Below, piece after piece: positions 6,222-6,280 of a stretch of DNA of 6,280 nucleotides. The notes under the pieces were generated by a model. The model was not told the DNA's origin. It did not search any database and saw nothing but the letters and a program-made list of their open reading frames with translations. A program made the position numbers and the translations under genes. The first letter of the stretch is position 1, and every line of letters begins with the position of its first letter. Source of the DNA: Nitrospirales bacterium (GTDB lineage Bacteria; Nitrospirota; Nitrospiria; Nitrospirales; UBA2166); NCBI GenBank assembly GCA_029261375.1, contig JAJDBL010000395.1:1-6280 (forward strand), written 5' to 3'.

Positions 6222-6280
6222 CCACCGTCCACTTATGACCGAGCGGTACCTCCACCCTATCGAGAGCCGGCGACGTCCTG

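Noticed and set aside
6235..6280. Open frame starting at ATG 6235 on the plus strand and running off the window (MTERYLHPIESRRRP).
   Set aside because: Only 15 codons are visible, no ribosome-binding site precedes it, and the sequence is not recognisable; it could be the start of a gene but cannot be supported.

Overview
The window is a bacterial chromosomal segment dominated by one minus-strand gene cluster for envelope and isoprenoid biosynthesis, read from right to left: uppS, cdsA, dxr, rseP, then a large tetratricopeptide-repeat (TPR) gene. A tRNA-His gene on the plus strand lies at the right edge and diverges from the cluster. The moderate GC content, the uppS-cdsA-dxr-rseP order and the style of the proteins fit a Nitrospira-like (Nitrospirota) or related Gram-negative bacterium. 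This lineage guess rests on resemblance only and is of low to moderate confidence.

Right to left: tRNA-His (6144-6221) has its own plausible promoter. A 163-bp divergent spacer carries a good minus-strand promoter candidate for uppS, and its -10 box lies inside a perfect 11-bp inverted repeat that ends 3 nt before the uppS start codon. uppS (5180-5980) is followed after 125 bp by cdsA (4227-5054). A 152-bp spacer between cdsA and dxr is almost filled by a nested inverted-repeat element with 7-bp CTGA-type tandem units. dxr (2881-4074) overlaps rseP (1806-2888) by 8 bp. The TPR gene (45-1787) starts 18 bp after the rseP stop, and a hairpin at the extreme left edge probably ends the transcription unit.

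How the genes work together: Dxr commits carbon to the MEP pathway, which supplies IPP. UppS condenses IPP with farnesyl diphosphate into the C55 lipid carrier for peptidoglycan and other surface glycans. CdsA makes CDP-diacylglycerol for phospholipids. RseP is a site-2 intramembrane protease used in envelope stress signalling. The TPR protein looks like the helical, winged-helix and TPR part of a STAND (NB-ARC-type) regulator that has lost its NTPase core; its role is unknown.

No CRISPR array, insertion-sequence transposase or phage gene is visible. The parts most worth a second look are the operator-like palindrome at uppS, the repeat element before dxr and the NTPase-less STAND-like protein.
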